Shown piece by piece: positions 49,294-57,084 of a DNA stretch of 64,000 nucleotides. How positions within the stretch are numbered: the first letter of the stretch is position 1; the number at the start of each line of letters is the position of its first letter. A program made the position numbers and the translations under genes. The notes beneath the pieces were generated by a model that saw nothing but the letters and a program-made list of their open reading frames with translations, was not told the DNA's origin and did not search any database. The stretch comes from Blastocatellia bacterium UBA7656 (GTDB lineage Bacteria; Acidobacteriota; Blastocatellia; UBA7656): contig DLHY01000069.1 of NCBI GenBank assembly GCA_002483445.1, forward strand, positions 2,140 to 66,139, given 5' to 3'.

Positions 49294-50910
49294 TCAGAAA
49301 TACCTCGCGATAGTAGCTTCCGTCGGCTTTTTCGTCACGAGCGAAACCACGATGATCAACAACACCGAGACGATGACCATCGGAACGACGGGCATAAATC
49401 CGAAAACGGCTGTTCCTCCCGGCGTGCGCGATAAGACATCAACGCCTGCGACCGACCACGACCACGCGGACACGCCGGGTGCGGGCGCGGGAACCGCAGC
49501 CTGAAAAACAGCAACGCCGATGACCGCCGCCGCGACCCAAAGCGCGGCTGCAAGCGCGCCCCATTTGGTGCTGCGCCGCCAGAATAGCGCGGCGACAAGC
49601 AGAGGCATCAGCGCCGAATAACCTGAAAAAGCGTATTGCACAGCAAGCGAGAATATAGTCTCAGGCGCGCGAAGCGCAATCACATAAGCTGCTATGGTCA
49701 GCAGGATGATGAAAACTCTCCCGGTCTGCACCTGAAGATGCTCTCCGAATTTTTCCTTGCCCCCGTAGTAAGCGAATATGTCTTCGGTGAACATGGTCGA
49801 AAGGGCGAGTATCTGCGAATCGCTCGCCATCACCACGGCCATGATTCCTGCCGCGAGAATTCCTGCCAACCACGCGGGCGCGTAAGCTCCGAGCAAAACG
49901 AGCAGCACATCATCGCCCGCGCTCTTGCGGCGAAGATCGTCGCGCTCGGCGACTGAAAGGGTCGGCCCTTCGGTGGCGAGTCGCTGTCGCGCTTCGAGTT
50001 TTTGCTCGATGCCCGGAACGTCCGCGATTTTATTGGCTGCGACTCCGAGAAAGACCGCAGGCAGCCAGATCGCCACCATGCAGATGGGATAAAGCAGCAC
50101 GGTTTTTTTGAACTGGCTCATCTTTTTGGCGGTCAGGCAGAAAATCGTTATGTGAGGAAAGGCAATCGATGAGAGCGGAATGAACATATAGCTGATGAAA
50201 AAAAGCGGCGACGTGCGCTCAAGCGTGAGCAGTGATTTCGTCGCGGGCGAGGCTTCCAAAGATTCGACGACGCTCTTAAAGCCGCCGATGCCTGTGCCTA
50301 TGACGACTAGAGCGACGAGGCCGAATATCAGAAACAGCGCGGTCTGAAAAGTGTTTACCCACGAAGTCCCACGCATCCCGCCGAAAAAAACATAGCTCAT
50401 GATTACGAGCGCGACCACTGCGCCGCCCATCCAGTAGGGAACTCTTCCTCCGGTGATCGCGGCGAGCGTAGTGCCTCCGCCCATCACGCCGATGATGATG
50501 TAGGGAACGAGCAGAGCGGCCTGAACTGCGAATATGACTGTTCCGATATGGCTGCACTCCCAGCGGTCGCGAAACATCTGCACGGAGGTCATGAAGCCAT
50601 GTCGCTTGCCAAGCGCCCACACTCGCGTGCCTATGAAGAACAGCGAGAGCGGAATTATTAGCGCGGAGGATGAAGCCATCAATCCGAAGGTGACAATGCC
50701 GTTGGCGAATGCGTGACCCGATGAGCCGAGTATGGCGAAGGCCGTCATGTTGGTTCCGAGCAATGAGAGGAAGAAGACGACCTGGCCGAGTGATCGACCG
50801 GCGAGGAAATAATCTTCAGCCTCGTGATCGGCCCGCGATCTTCTGAAAGCGAATATGCCGATGTAGAGGACTACTGCCAGATAGAGGAAAACGATTATGG
50901 CGGGGATCAA
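49294..50910 (-). CDS. Sodium:solute symporter (SSS family)
   Basis: Inner-membrane Na+/solute symporter of 538 aa with about thirteen helices. Family features are YFLAGRSLGQVVFFLSLLGTNMTAFAILGSSG near the first helices (in part the Na+ site), FFGGMRGTSWVNTFQTALFLI in the middle, and the Gly-rich WLAGILAAGIMAVVMASDSQILALSTMFTEDI around helices nine and ten. It overlaps by 4 bp the small membrane protein gene upstream (ATGA), which is typical of transporters with a two-helix DUF3311-type partner. Substrate is unknown; related pairs carry organic acids or amino acids. Confidence 0.9.
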   Translation of the reverse strand: MIPAIIVFLYLAVVLYIGIFAFRRSRADHEAEDYFLAGRSLGQVVFFLSLLGTNMTAFAILGSSGHAFANGIVTFGLMASSSALIIPLSLFFIGTRVWALGKRHGFMTSVQMFRDRWECSHIGTVIFAVQAALLVPYIIIGVMGGGTTLAAITGGRVPYWMGGAVVALVIMSYVFFGGMRGTSWVNTFQTALFLIFGLVALVVIGTGIGGFKSVVESLEASPATKSLLTLERTSPLFFISYMFIPLSSIAFPHITIFCLTAKKMSQFKKTVLLYPICMVAIWLPAVFLGVAANKIADVPGIEQKLEARQRLATEGPTLSVAERDDLRRKSAGDDVLLVLLGAYAPAWLAGILAAGIMAVVMASDSQILALSTMFTEDIFAYYGGKEKFGEHLQVQTGRVFIILLTIAAYVIALRAPETIFSLAVQYAFSGYSALMPLLVAALFWRRSTKWGALAAALWVAAAVIGVAVFQAAVPAPAPGVSAWSWSVAGVDVLSRTPGGTAVFGFMPVVPMVIVSVLLIIVVSLVTKKPTEATIARYF

Positions 50911-51137
50911 TCCGACTCCTCCTCCCTTTCGATTTCTTCCTCAAGGTGAGAAGGCCAGAAATGGCGGATCATGATCCACATCAAAACGGAGACTGAAAGC
51001 GTGTAACAGACGTGATAAAAAAGTCCGATGGGGATGAAACCGAAAATGAATGGACGCGCCGAGCGCCAGTTCCAGAAGTCCTGATGCAGTACGACCAGAG
51101 CGATGACCGCGAGAGAGAGCAGCAGTTTTTTCATCAA
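50907..51137 (-). CDS. Small DUF3311-type membrane subunit
   Basis: Membrane protein of 76 aa with two hydrophobic helices (LLLSLAVIALVVLHQ and FGFIPIGLFYHVCYTLSVSVLMW) and an acidic tail (HLEEEIEREEESD). Such short DUF3311-like proteins are encoded directly before SSS symporter genes and may be accessory subunits. Its stop codon overlaps the symporter start. Two starts, 51137 and 51134, are possible (MMKK); neither has a clear preference. Confidence 0.7.
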   Translation of the reverse strand: MMKKLLLSLAVIALVVLHQDFWNWRSARPFIFGFIPIGLFYHVCYTLSVSVLMWIMIRHFWPSHLEEEIEREEESD

Positions 51138-51376
51138 TCCTCGTCCTCAAGCCAACGGGAACTCTTGAATACTGTTCTACCCGTTTGGAGTAGTCAAGAG
51201 CGAAAGCGAAATCCTGCAACGCTTTGCAACAAGCAGCGTTGAGTTGATACAATGTCAACCACCAGTGGCTTAGGGGAAACACAATAAGGAGCGTCCTTCA
51301 AAAATATATTGATAAACGAAAGCGGCGCGATCCTGAGTTCGCCGAAGGGTTCGAGGAAGGCTATGCCAATTTCAAA
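51138..51376. other. Divergent spacer with untranslated-looking N-terminal code of the HTH gene
   Basis: Positions about 51294-51376 remain open in the frame of the HTH gene and would encode SVLQKYIDKRKRRDPEFAEG and onwards, a typical N-terminus of HigA-like antitoxins, but no ATG, GTG or TTG is in that frame. An AAGGAG site at 51287-51292 stands at the right place. An imperfect hairpin (CAACGCT / AGCGTTG, 51217-51242) precedes it. Confidence 0.5.
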
Positions 51377-51565
51377 ATGGGCGTGATTCTCAGGCAGGCT
51401 CGTGAGAAGGCAGGAATGACTCAGGATGAAGTGGCGCGCAAATTGAAAACAAAAAAATCAGCCATATCGAGAATGGAGAATCATGCTGAAGACATCAGAC
51501 TATCTACAATACAAAAGTATGCTAAGGCTTTGGGAAAAAGCATCAGAGTAGAGATAGTAGGATGA
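51377..51565 (+). CDS. XRE-family HTH protein, HigA-antitoxin-like, start region disturbed
   Basis: DNA-binding protein of 62 aa from ATG 51377, almost only an XRE helix-turn-helix (GVILRQAREKAGMTQDEVARKLKTKKSAISRMENH, in part). The DIRLSTIQKYAKALGKSIRVEI tail is typical of solitary antitoxin-like regulators of the HigA group. Relatives begin about 27 residues earlier, and that segment is readable upstream in frame with a good ribosome site but without a normal start codon, so the N-terminus may be lost by a start-codon mutation or use a rare start such as ATA or ATT. No toxin gene is adjacent. Possibly decaying. Confidence 0.65.
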   Translation: MGVILRQAREKAGMTQDEVARKLKTKKSAISRMENHAEDIRLSTIQKYAKALGKSIRVEIVG

Positions 51566-51628
51566 ACGTATTATCAAAGCCGATTGAAACGGTCGCGGCG
51601 AGCGAACTGTTTGAATGAAGAGAGTCCC

Positions 51629-52942
51629 ATGACTACAGACATATCGAAAACCAAAACAGAGGTCGGTAATTATTTTGTATCCAACTATCCGCCATTCTCG
51701 CAGTGGATGCCTGAATATGTTCCCAGCGCAATCGAGGCTCTCGACCAGCCTCCGCGCACCCAAGACCCGCTCGGCCTTTATATCCACATACCGTTTTGTC
51801 GCAAGCGATGCAAATTCTGTTACTTTAAAGTCTATACCGATAAGAACGCTTCCCAGATAGAGATTTATCTCGACGCACTGATCAAAGAGAATGAAATCTA
51901 CAGCCGCACTTCCGCTTTGCAGGGCCGTCAACTTCGATTCGCGTACTTCGGCGGAGGGACGCCTTCCTACATAAGCGAGAAGCAACTCCACTATCTAGTC
52001 GATGGACTCCATAGGCATGTGAGTTGGGACAATGCAGAAGAAGTTACTTTCGAGTGCGAGCCGGGGACGCTCAGAAAATCCAAACTCGAAACGCTCAAAG
52101 AGATCGGAGTGACGCGACTGAGCCTCGGCGTCGAGCATTTCAATGACGACATTCTCGAAGCCAATGGCCGCGCGCATCTGTCGCCGGAAATTTATCGGGC
52201 TTACAATTGGGCGCGCGAGGTCGATTTCCCGCAAATCAACATCGATTTGATTGCTGGACTGATGGGCGAATCCGAAGAGAAGTGGCGCGACACCGTCCGC
52301 CGCGCCATCGAGCTTGAGCCTGACTCGGTGACGATCTATCAGATGGAACTGCCTTACAACACCGTCATCTCGCAGGAGATGATCGAAAAAGGATTGGATT
52401 CGCCCATAGCCGACTGGCCTCAGAAACGACGCTGGGTCGATTACGCCTTCGAGCAGTTCGAAGCGCGCGGCTACCAGATAGCCAGCGGCAACTCGCTTGC
52501 GACTGCGAAGAAAGATTGCCGGTTCATCTACACAGATGCTCTCTGGCACGGGGGCGATATGATTGGCCTCGGCGTCGCATCGTTTTCGCATTTCAGTGGC
52601 GTTCATTTTCAAAACGTTCACAGCTTCGAAGAATATGTCAGCCTGCTCGACACCGATCAACTCCCGCTCCTGCGCGCGCTGGCGATGACGCCCCGCCAGA
52701 TGCTCATCCGCGAGATGGTACTCCAACTCAAGACCGGCTCGATTGACCGGGAGTATTTCAGCCGAAAGTTCGGCGTGGATATCTGGAAAGAGTTTCAGCC
52801 CGTTTACGAACTACTGGAAGCGGAGGATCTGCTTGAGCGTGAGGACACGAAAATCACGCTGACCCGGAAAGGGCTGTTGCAGGTCGATCACTTCCTCCAC
52901 AAGTTTTTTGAACCTGACTTGATACAGGTACGATACGTCTGA
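51629..52942 (+). CDS. Radical SAM protein, coproporphyrinogen-III-oxidase/HemW-like
   Basis: Radical SAM enzyme of 437 aa. The cluster motif is CRKRCKFC with Cys57, Cys61 and Cys64, preceded by YIHIPF as in HemN/HemW. Further blocks are FGGGTPSYI, EVTFECEPGTL, RLSLGVEHFNDDIL, GRAHLSPE and NIDLIAGLMGESEEKW, all usual for the coproporphyrinogen oxidase-like group, and a C-terminal HemN-type domain (MTPRQMLIREMVLQLKTG). HemW proteins are haem chaperones rather than oxidases, so the real reaction is open. ATG 51629 (MTTDISKTK) is preceded by GAAGAGAG. It is 8 bp before an FAD oxidoreductase gene, suggesting a joint pathway. Confidence 0.83.
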   Translation: MTTDISKTKTEVGNYFVSNYPPFSQWMPEYVPSAIEALDQPPRTQDPLGLYIHIPFCRKRCKFCYFKVYTDKNASQIEIYLDALIKENEIYSRTSALQGRQLRFAYFGGGTPSYISEKQLHYLVDGLHRHVSWDNAEEVTFECEPGTLRKSKLETLKEIGVTRLSLGVEHFNDDILEANGRAHLSPEIYRAYNWAREVDFPQINIDLIAGLMGESEEKWRDTVRRAIELEPDSVTIYQMELPYNTVISQEMIEKGLDSPIADWPQKRRWVDYAFEQFEARGYQIASGNSLATAKKDCRFIYTDALWHGGDMIGLGVASFSHFSGVHFQNVHSFEEYVSLLDTDQLPLLRALAMTPRQMLIREMVLQLKTGSIDREYFSRKFGVDIWKEFQPVYELLEAEDLLEREDTKITLTRKGLLQVDHFLHKFFEPDLIQVRYV

Positions 52943-52950
52943 GTTTGATT

Positions 52951-54324
52951 ATGGAAACGAACACCAACAAATTTGATGTCATTGTTATTGGCGGCGGGCC
53001 TGCGGGCAGTTCCGCCGCTTCTATTCTCGCCCGCGAAGGCCGCAGCGTGATTCTCTTCGAGAAGGAAACCTTCCCGCGCCATCACATCGGCGAATCGCTG
53101 ATGACCGATACTTACTTCACTTTCCAGCGCATGGGCCTGTTGGACAAACTCAAGGAAAGCCCGTTCGTCCGGAAGTACAGCGTCCAGTTCGCAAATCAGG
53201 AGGGCAAGGAATCGCGCCCGTTTTATTTCTTCGAAGCCAATCATCACGAGAGCGCCGTCACCTGGCAGGTCACGCGCGCGGTCTTCGATGAAATGCTCAT
53301 CAATCATGCCGCCGACGAGGGCGTTCAGGTGCATCAGGGAGCGGCGGTCAAAGAGGTTCTCTTCGATGGCGACCGGGCCGTTGGAGTCGAAGTGATAATC
53401 GATGACGCACCCGTGAAGTTTTACGCGAAAGTCATAGTCGATGCGACGGGTCAGAGCGCGATACTCTCCAACAAATTCGGCTGGCGCGTCCGCGATCCCA
53501 AACTCAAAAAGGCCGTGCTGTATTCTTATTTCAAAGGCGCTCATCGCGAGATGGATCTCAACGGGGGAGCGACGCTCGTCCTTCGCACGGAGCGCGGCAG
53601 CGGTGGATGGTTCTGGTATATCCCGTTGGAGAACGATATCACAAGCGTAGGAGTCGTCGCCGAGCCTGAGTATCTGGTCAAAGGTCGGGGGCAGGACCTC
53701 GCAAAGATTTTTTACGAGGAGATTGAGAAATGCGAAGCGTGTCGCCGAAGAGTCGAAGGCGCGGAGAGAGTCGATAAAATTTATTCGATACTCGATTATT
53801 CCTACCGTTCGAAGCAATGCGCGGGCGACGGCTTCATGCTCATAGGCGACGCTTACGGATTCCTAGATCCGATTTATTCGTCAGGCGTGCTGCTGGCTTT
53901 GAAGATGGCGGAACTGGCAGCCGATGCCATTCACGACGCATTCAACAACGACGATTTTTCCGCGCGTCGCCTTGGGCAGTTTCAGACCAAGCTCGATAAC
54001 GGAATCGAATCGATGCGCAAACTCGTCTACGCCTTCTATGACGAGGATTTCAGCTTCTCGAAGTTCCTTCAGAAGTATCCTGATCAGCGAGTCAACATCA
54101 TCAATCTTCTGATCGGCAATGTTTTCAAGGAAGGCGTCGATGATGTCTACGGGCCGCTTTCGGAATTCGCTGAAATCCCGCCGCCGCTTTATGAGCAAAG
54201 CCCTTTCCCCGAATTCGACGCCGAACACCAGGAAGAGTTGCGGGAACTGCTTTCGGCAAAGTATGTGTACTATGACGACCGCGCCGCCGCTCAGGAAAGA
54301 GACTCATCTCCCGATGTGACTTAG
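52951..54324 (+). CDS. FAD-dependent oxidoreductase, halogenase/geranylgeranyl-reductase-like
   Basis: Flavoprotein of 457 aa. The Rossmann motif GGGPAGSSAASILAREG is at residues 15-31, followed by FEKETFPRHHIGESLM, the signature of tryptophan-halogenase and geranylgeranyl-reductase-like monooxygenases. The second FAD motif is GDGFMLIGDAYGFLDPIYSSGVLLAL near 290, as in halogenase-like enzymes, but no WxWxIP halogenase motif is found, the nearest being GGWFWYIPL. This subgroup therefore more likely reduces or hydroxylates a lipid or isoprenoid. ATG 52951 is chosen over TTG 52945. Coupled with the radical SAM gene upstream. Confidence 0.82.
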   Translation: METNTNKFDVIVIGGGPAGSSAASILAREGRSVILFEKETFPRHHIGESLMTDTYFTFQRMGLLDKLKESPFVRKYSVQFANQEGKESRPFYFFEANHHESAVTWQVTRAVFDEMLINHAADEGVQVHQGAAVKEVLFDGDRAVGVEVIIDDAPVKFYAKVIVDATGQSAILSNKFGWRVRDPKLKKAVLYSYFKGAHREMDLNGGATLVLRTERGSGGWFWYIPLENDITSVGVVAEPEYLVKGRGQDLAKIFYEEIEKCEACRRRVEGAERVDKIYSILDYSYRSKQCAGDGFMLIGDAYGFLDPIYSSGVLLALKMAELAADAIHDAFNNDDFSARRLGQFQTKLDNGIESMRKLVYAFYDEDFSFSKFLQKYPDQRVNIINLLIGNVFKEGVDDVYGPLSEFAEIPPPLYEQSPFPEFDAEHQEELRELLSAKYVYYDDRAAAQERDSSPDVT

Positions 54325-54340
54325 GCGATTGAGAAACTCG

Positions 54341-54403
54341 CCTCGAATGCGGAGTGCGGAATGCGGAATGCGGAATAAAAACTCCGCACTCCGCATTCGA
54401 ATG
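54341..54403. repeat. Short-word palindrome (GCGGAAT / ATTCCGC words)
   Basis: Left arm GAATGCGGAGTGCGGAATGC plus GGAATGCGGAA (54346-54376) and right arm ACTCCGCACTCCGCATTCG (54381-54400) form a compact hairpin with a small A-rich loop. The same word set occurs inside the EMO gene at 24630. Confidence 0.9.
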
Positions 54404-54416
54404 AAAGGACACCCTT

Positions 54417-55871
54417 ATGCTGAGAACTGCGCGCTTCGCTCGACTAAAAACATCAGCCTTTTTTCTTCTCACCCTTTGCCTGTGCATAGCTCAAGTGCGG
54501 GCCTCGGACTGGACTCAGTTTCGCGGGCCTAACGGCGCGGGAGTCTCGGACACGCGAGGCTTACCTACGGAGTTCGGCCCGCAGAAAAACGTTATATGGA
54601 AAACGCCGTCTCCGCTGGGTCATTCATCGCCTGTGCTGTCGAACACCAGAATTTTCATGACCGGATTCGAGGATAAGAAACTCTTCACGCTTTGCCTCGA
54701 TAGAAAAACAGGCCGCCTGCTCTGGCAGCGCGAGGTTCCGCGCCCGCGCGCCGACAGGTTGCTCAAGCCCAACAACCCTGCAAGCCCAAGCCCCGTGACC
54801 GACGGCCAGAACGTCTACGTCTTCTTTCAGGATTTCGGGCTGATCTCTTACGATTCGAGTGGCAAAGAAAGATGGAAAATTCCGCTCGGCCCCTTCAACA
54901 CTTTTTTCGGTATGGGCGCGTCTCCCATACTCGTCGATGACACACTCGTCATGCCCTGCGATCAGGACACCGATTCGTTTATGATCGCGGTCAGTAAAAA
55001 CACGGGCCGCGTGCTTTGGAAGATCAACCGACCCGGAGTCATTTCAGGCTATTCGACTCCGATAGTCTATCGCCCGAAAGACGGGCCGGTTCAGATAGTC
55101 ATCCCAGAATCCTTTCAACTCTCTTCTTATTCAATAGCGACGGGCGAAAGAGTATGGTGGGTGCGCGGACTTGCCTGCGAGATGAAATCCATACCCGTAC
55201 TAAGCGGAGATATGCTTTATGTCAATGGCTGGGGCCTTCCTGAAAACCAGCCGGGAAAACAGATCCCCATTCCTCCCTTCGAAGAAGCCCTCGCTAAATT
55301 CGACAAGGACGGCGATAGCCGCCTCTCGAAGATGGAGCCTGCTGACGAACGGGTGAAGCAGGATGCTTATTTTCAACTCGTCGATCTCAATCGAGACGGC
55401 TATATCATTCTCAGCGAATGGAACGTGTACCGGGCGATCATGGCGGCTGAAAATGGATTGCTGGCCATTCGAATGGGCGGCAAGGGCGATATGACCGACA
55501 AAAGCATTTTGTGGAAATATCAAAGGCCCGTCCCGCAGGTTCCATCCACGCTGCTCTACAAAAATGTTCTGTACATGGTCAATGACGGCGGCGTGCTGAT
55601 ATCCTTCGATCCGGCTTCAGGAGCCGTTTTGAAGCAGGGGCGACTTGAGGGCGCGATTGATAAATACTTCGCTTCGCCCGTCGCCGCCGACGATAAAGTT
55701 TATCTCGTGGGCGAAGGCGGCGCGGTGTCCGTCCTGAAAGCCGACGCGCAATGGGAAATCCTCAAAGTGAACACGCTCGACGACGAAGTATTCGCCACTC
55801 CGGCGATAGCCGACGGACGGATTTACATTCGAACGCGGAGCGCGATTTACTGCTTTGGCAATTCCAGATGA
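54417..55871 (+). CDS. Exported PQQ-like beta-propeller protein with EF-hand pair
   Basis: Exported protein of 484 aa, signal peptide about 1-27. The propeller starts WTQFRGPNGAGVSDTRGLP and blades end in W-type motifs (GRLLWQRE, GKERWKIP, GRVLWKIN, GERVWWVRG). Between blades, residues about 290-345, there is an EF-hand pair: FDKDGDSRLSKME and VDLNRDGYIILSEW, each with the D-x-D/N-x-D/G calcium pattern. Fusion of propeller with EF-hands is known in Planctomycetes and Acidobacteriota, where it may link calcium to cell-surface binding. ATG 54417 follows AAAGGA. Related to the proteins at 2.1-4.9 and 7.3 kb. Confidence 0.87.
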   Translation: MLRTARFARLKTSAFFLLTLCLCIAQVRASDWTQFRGPNGAGVSDTRGLPTEFGPQKNVIWKTPSPLGHSSPVLSNTRIFMTGFEDKKLFTLCLDRKTGRLLWQREVPRPRADRLLKPNNPASPSPVTDGQNVYVFFQDFGLISYDSSGKERWKIPLGPFNTFFGMGASPILVDDTLVMPCDQDTDSFMIAVSKNTGRVLWKINRPGVISGYSTPIVYRPKDGPVQIVIPESFQLSSYSIATGERVWWVRGLACEMKSIPVLSGDMLYVNGWGLPENQPGKQIPIPPFEEALAKFDKDGDSRLSKMEPADERVKQDAYFQLVDLNRDGYIILSEWNVYRAIMAAENGLLAIRMGGKGDMTDKSILWKYQRPVPQVPSTLLYKNVLYMVNDGGVLISFDPASGAVLKQGRLEGAIDKYFASPVAADDKVYLVGEGGAVSVLKADAQWEILKVNTLDDEVFATPAIADGRIYIRTRSAIYCFGNSR

Positions 55872-55899
55872 TTTGCTAAACTCTGTCCGAAACCCCAAT

Positions 55900-55971
55900 A
55901 GTGGCCAACTCAAAATTTGTTCTGCGATTTCCCGCGAATGCTTTTTCGAAGAATCGCAGGAGCGGGCCACT
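55900..55971 (+). other. Compact nested stem-loop before the esterase-like gene
   Basis: A perfect 7-bp outer stem, AGTGGCC (55900-55906) with GGCCACT (55965-55971), encloses a perfect 8-bp inner stem, CTGCGATT (55922-55929) with AATCGCAG (55952-55959), and a further CGAA/TTCG step. It ends 25 bp before the ATG at 55997. It could be the terminator of the propeller gene or a regulatory leader structure. Confidence 0.5.
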
Positions 55972-55996
55972 TCACTTGTGACGGGGAGGATAGAGA

Positions 55997-56995
55997 ATGA
56001 ACCGGCGCTTGTTCGCAATACTCATCACTTGTGTTTTAGGTCTTTCAGCCATCACTGCATCTGCGCAACAGCAGACGCCCGCGCTGCCTCAAGGCGTAGC
56101 CACTCGATCGGTCAACATCTGGAGCGACGGCACACGGCTCAGCGGCGATCTGTTTTATCCCAAAAGCATGAAGGCTGAAGACAATCTGCCCGCGATCATA
56201 CTCTGTCACGGATGGGGCGGCGTGCGTTCGCATCTCAACCGCGCTTATGCTCCGCAATTCGCTTCCAGAGGGTATGTCGTCCTCACCTTCGATTATCGCG
56301 GATGGGGCGACAGCGATTCGCGCCTCGTCGTTCGCGGCCAGATGCCAAAGGCCGACGAACACGGCGAAGTGGCGGTCAAAGCTCAGGCGATTCGCGAACT
56401 CGTCGACCCTTTGGATCAAACCGAAGATATAGTCAACGCGATCAACTTCATCGAAGGCGAGGCGGGCGTCGATACGGCTCGAATAGCGTTGTGGGGGACG
56501 AGCTATGGCGGAGGCCACGTGGTTTATGTCGCCGCCAATGATCCGCGCGTCAGGTGCGTGGTCAGTCAGGTGGCTTCGATGGATTCGAGCCTGATCGTAT
56601 CCTCCCCGCTTTATCAGGGCGGCACGACTCGCGCTCATCGCGAAACGGTGCAGCGCACTCGCGGCGAGATCGATCCTGTCCCGCAGGGAGTCGACAAGGT
56701 TCCCAATCTCCGAGGCACGCCCTTTGTGTCGCGCATGATGAATTATCGCCCGGTCGAACACGCCAACAAGTTGAAAGTCCCAATCCTCATCCTCGACGCT
56801 GAGAAGGAAGAGTTGCTCGATATCAAACTGAACGGCGGCCTGGTCTACGAGCGCGTTAAGGATCGTGTGCCTGCGCGTTATCACATCTTTCCAGGAATCA
56901 AGCATTATGACATCTACTCCACGAAGCTGAGGGAAGCCACCGAGATGGCAATCGAGTGGTTCGATAAACACCTCAAGGGCGCGAAGATGAAGTAA
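55997..56995 (+). CDS. Exported alpha/beta hydrolase (dienelactone/acetyl-xylan esterase-like)
   Basis: Exported hydrolase of 332 aa with a signal peptide (1-23). The oxyanion region is LCHGWGGVRSHLN and the nucleophile elbow is WGTSYGGGH with Ser near residue 166. The acid is probably in LILDAEKEELLD and the His in GIKHYDIYS. The DLFYPKSMKAEDNLPAIILCHG lead and FDYRGWGDSDSR block resemble dienelactone hydrolase-like and acyl-transferring peptidase-like enzymes. ATG 55997 follows GGGGAGGA. Stands alone after a structured leader. Substrate unknown. Confidence 0.82.
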   Translation: MNRRLFAILITCVLGLSAITASAQQQTPALPQGVATRSVNIWSDGTRLSGDLFYPKSMKAEDNLPAIILCHGWGGVRSHLNRAYAPQFASRGYVVLTFDYRGWGDSDSRLVVRGQMPKADEHGEVAVKAQAIRELVDPLDQTEDIVNAINFIEGEAGVDTARIALWGTSYGGGHVVYVAANDPRVRCVVSQVASMDSSLIVSSPLYQGGTTRAHRETVQRTRGEIDPVPQGVDKVPNLRGTPFVSRMMNYRPVEHANKLKVPILILDAEKEELLDIKLNGGLVYERVKDRVPARYHIFPGIKHYDIYSTKLREATEMAIEWFDKHLKGAKMK

Positions 56996-57084
56996 GCGAG
57001 AACCAATCGAATATCAATCAACGCATCTTCGACGGCCTTAGAGGCTCGTCACAGGATTCCTTTTTCCAAAAAGAGGTGTACGAC

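Noticed and set aside
51138..51376. HigB-type toxin gene before the HTH gene
   Set aside because: No toxin-like frame is found; the open stretch is only the N-terminal part of the antitoxin frame.
53441..53650. Small plus-strand gene within the FAD oxidoreductase
   Set aside because: It lies in another frame of a well-supported coding region and has no ribosome site.
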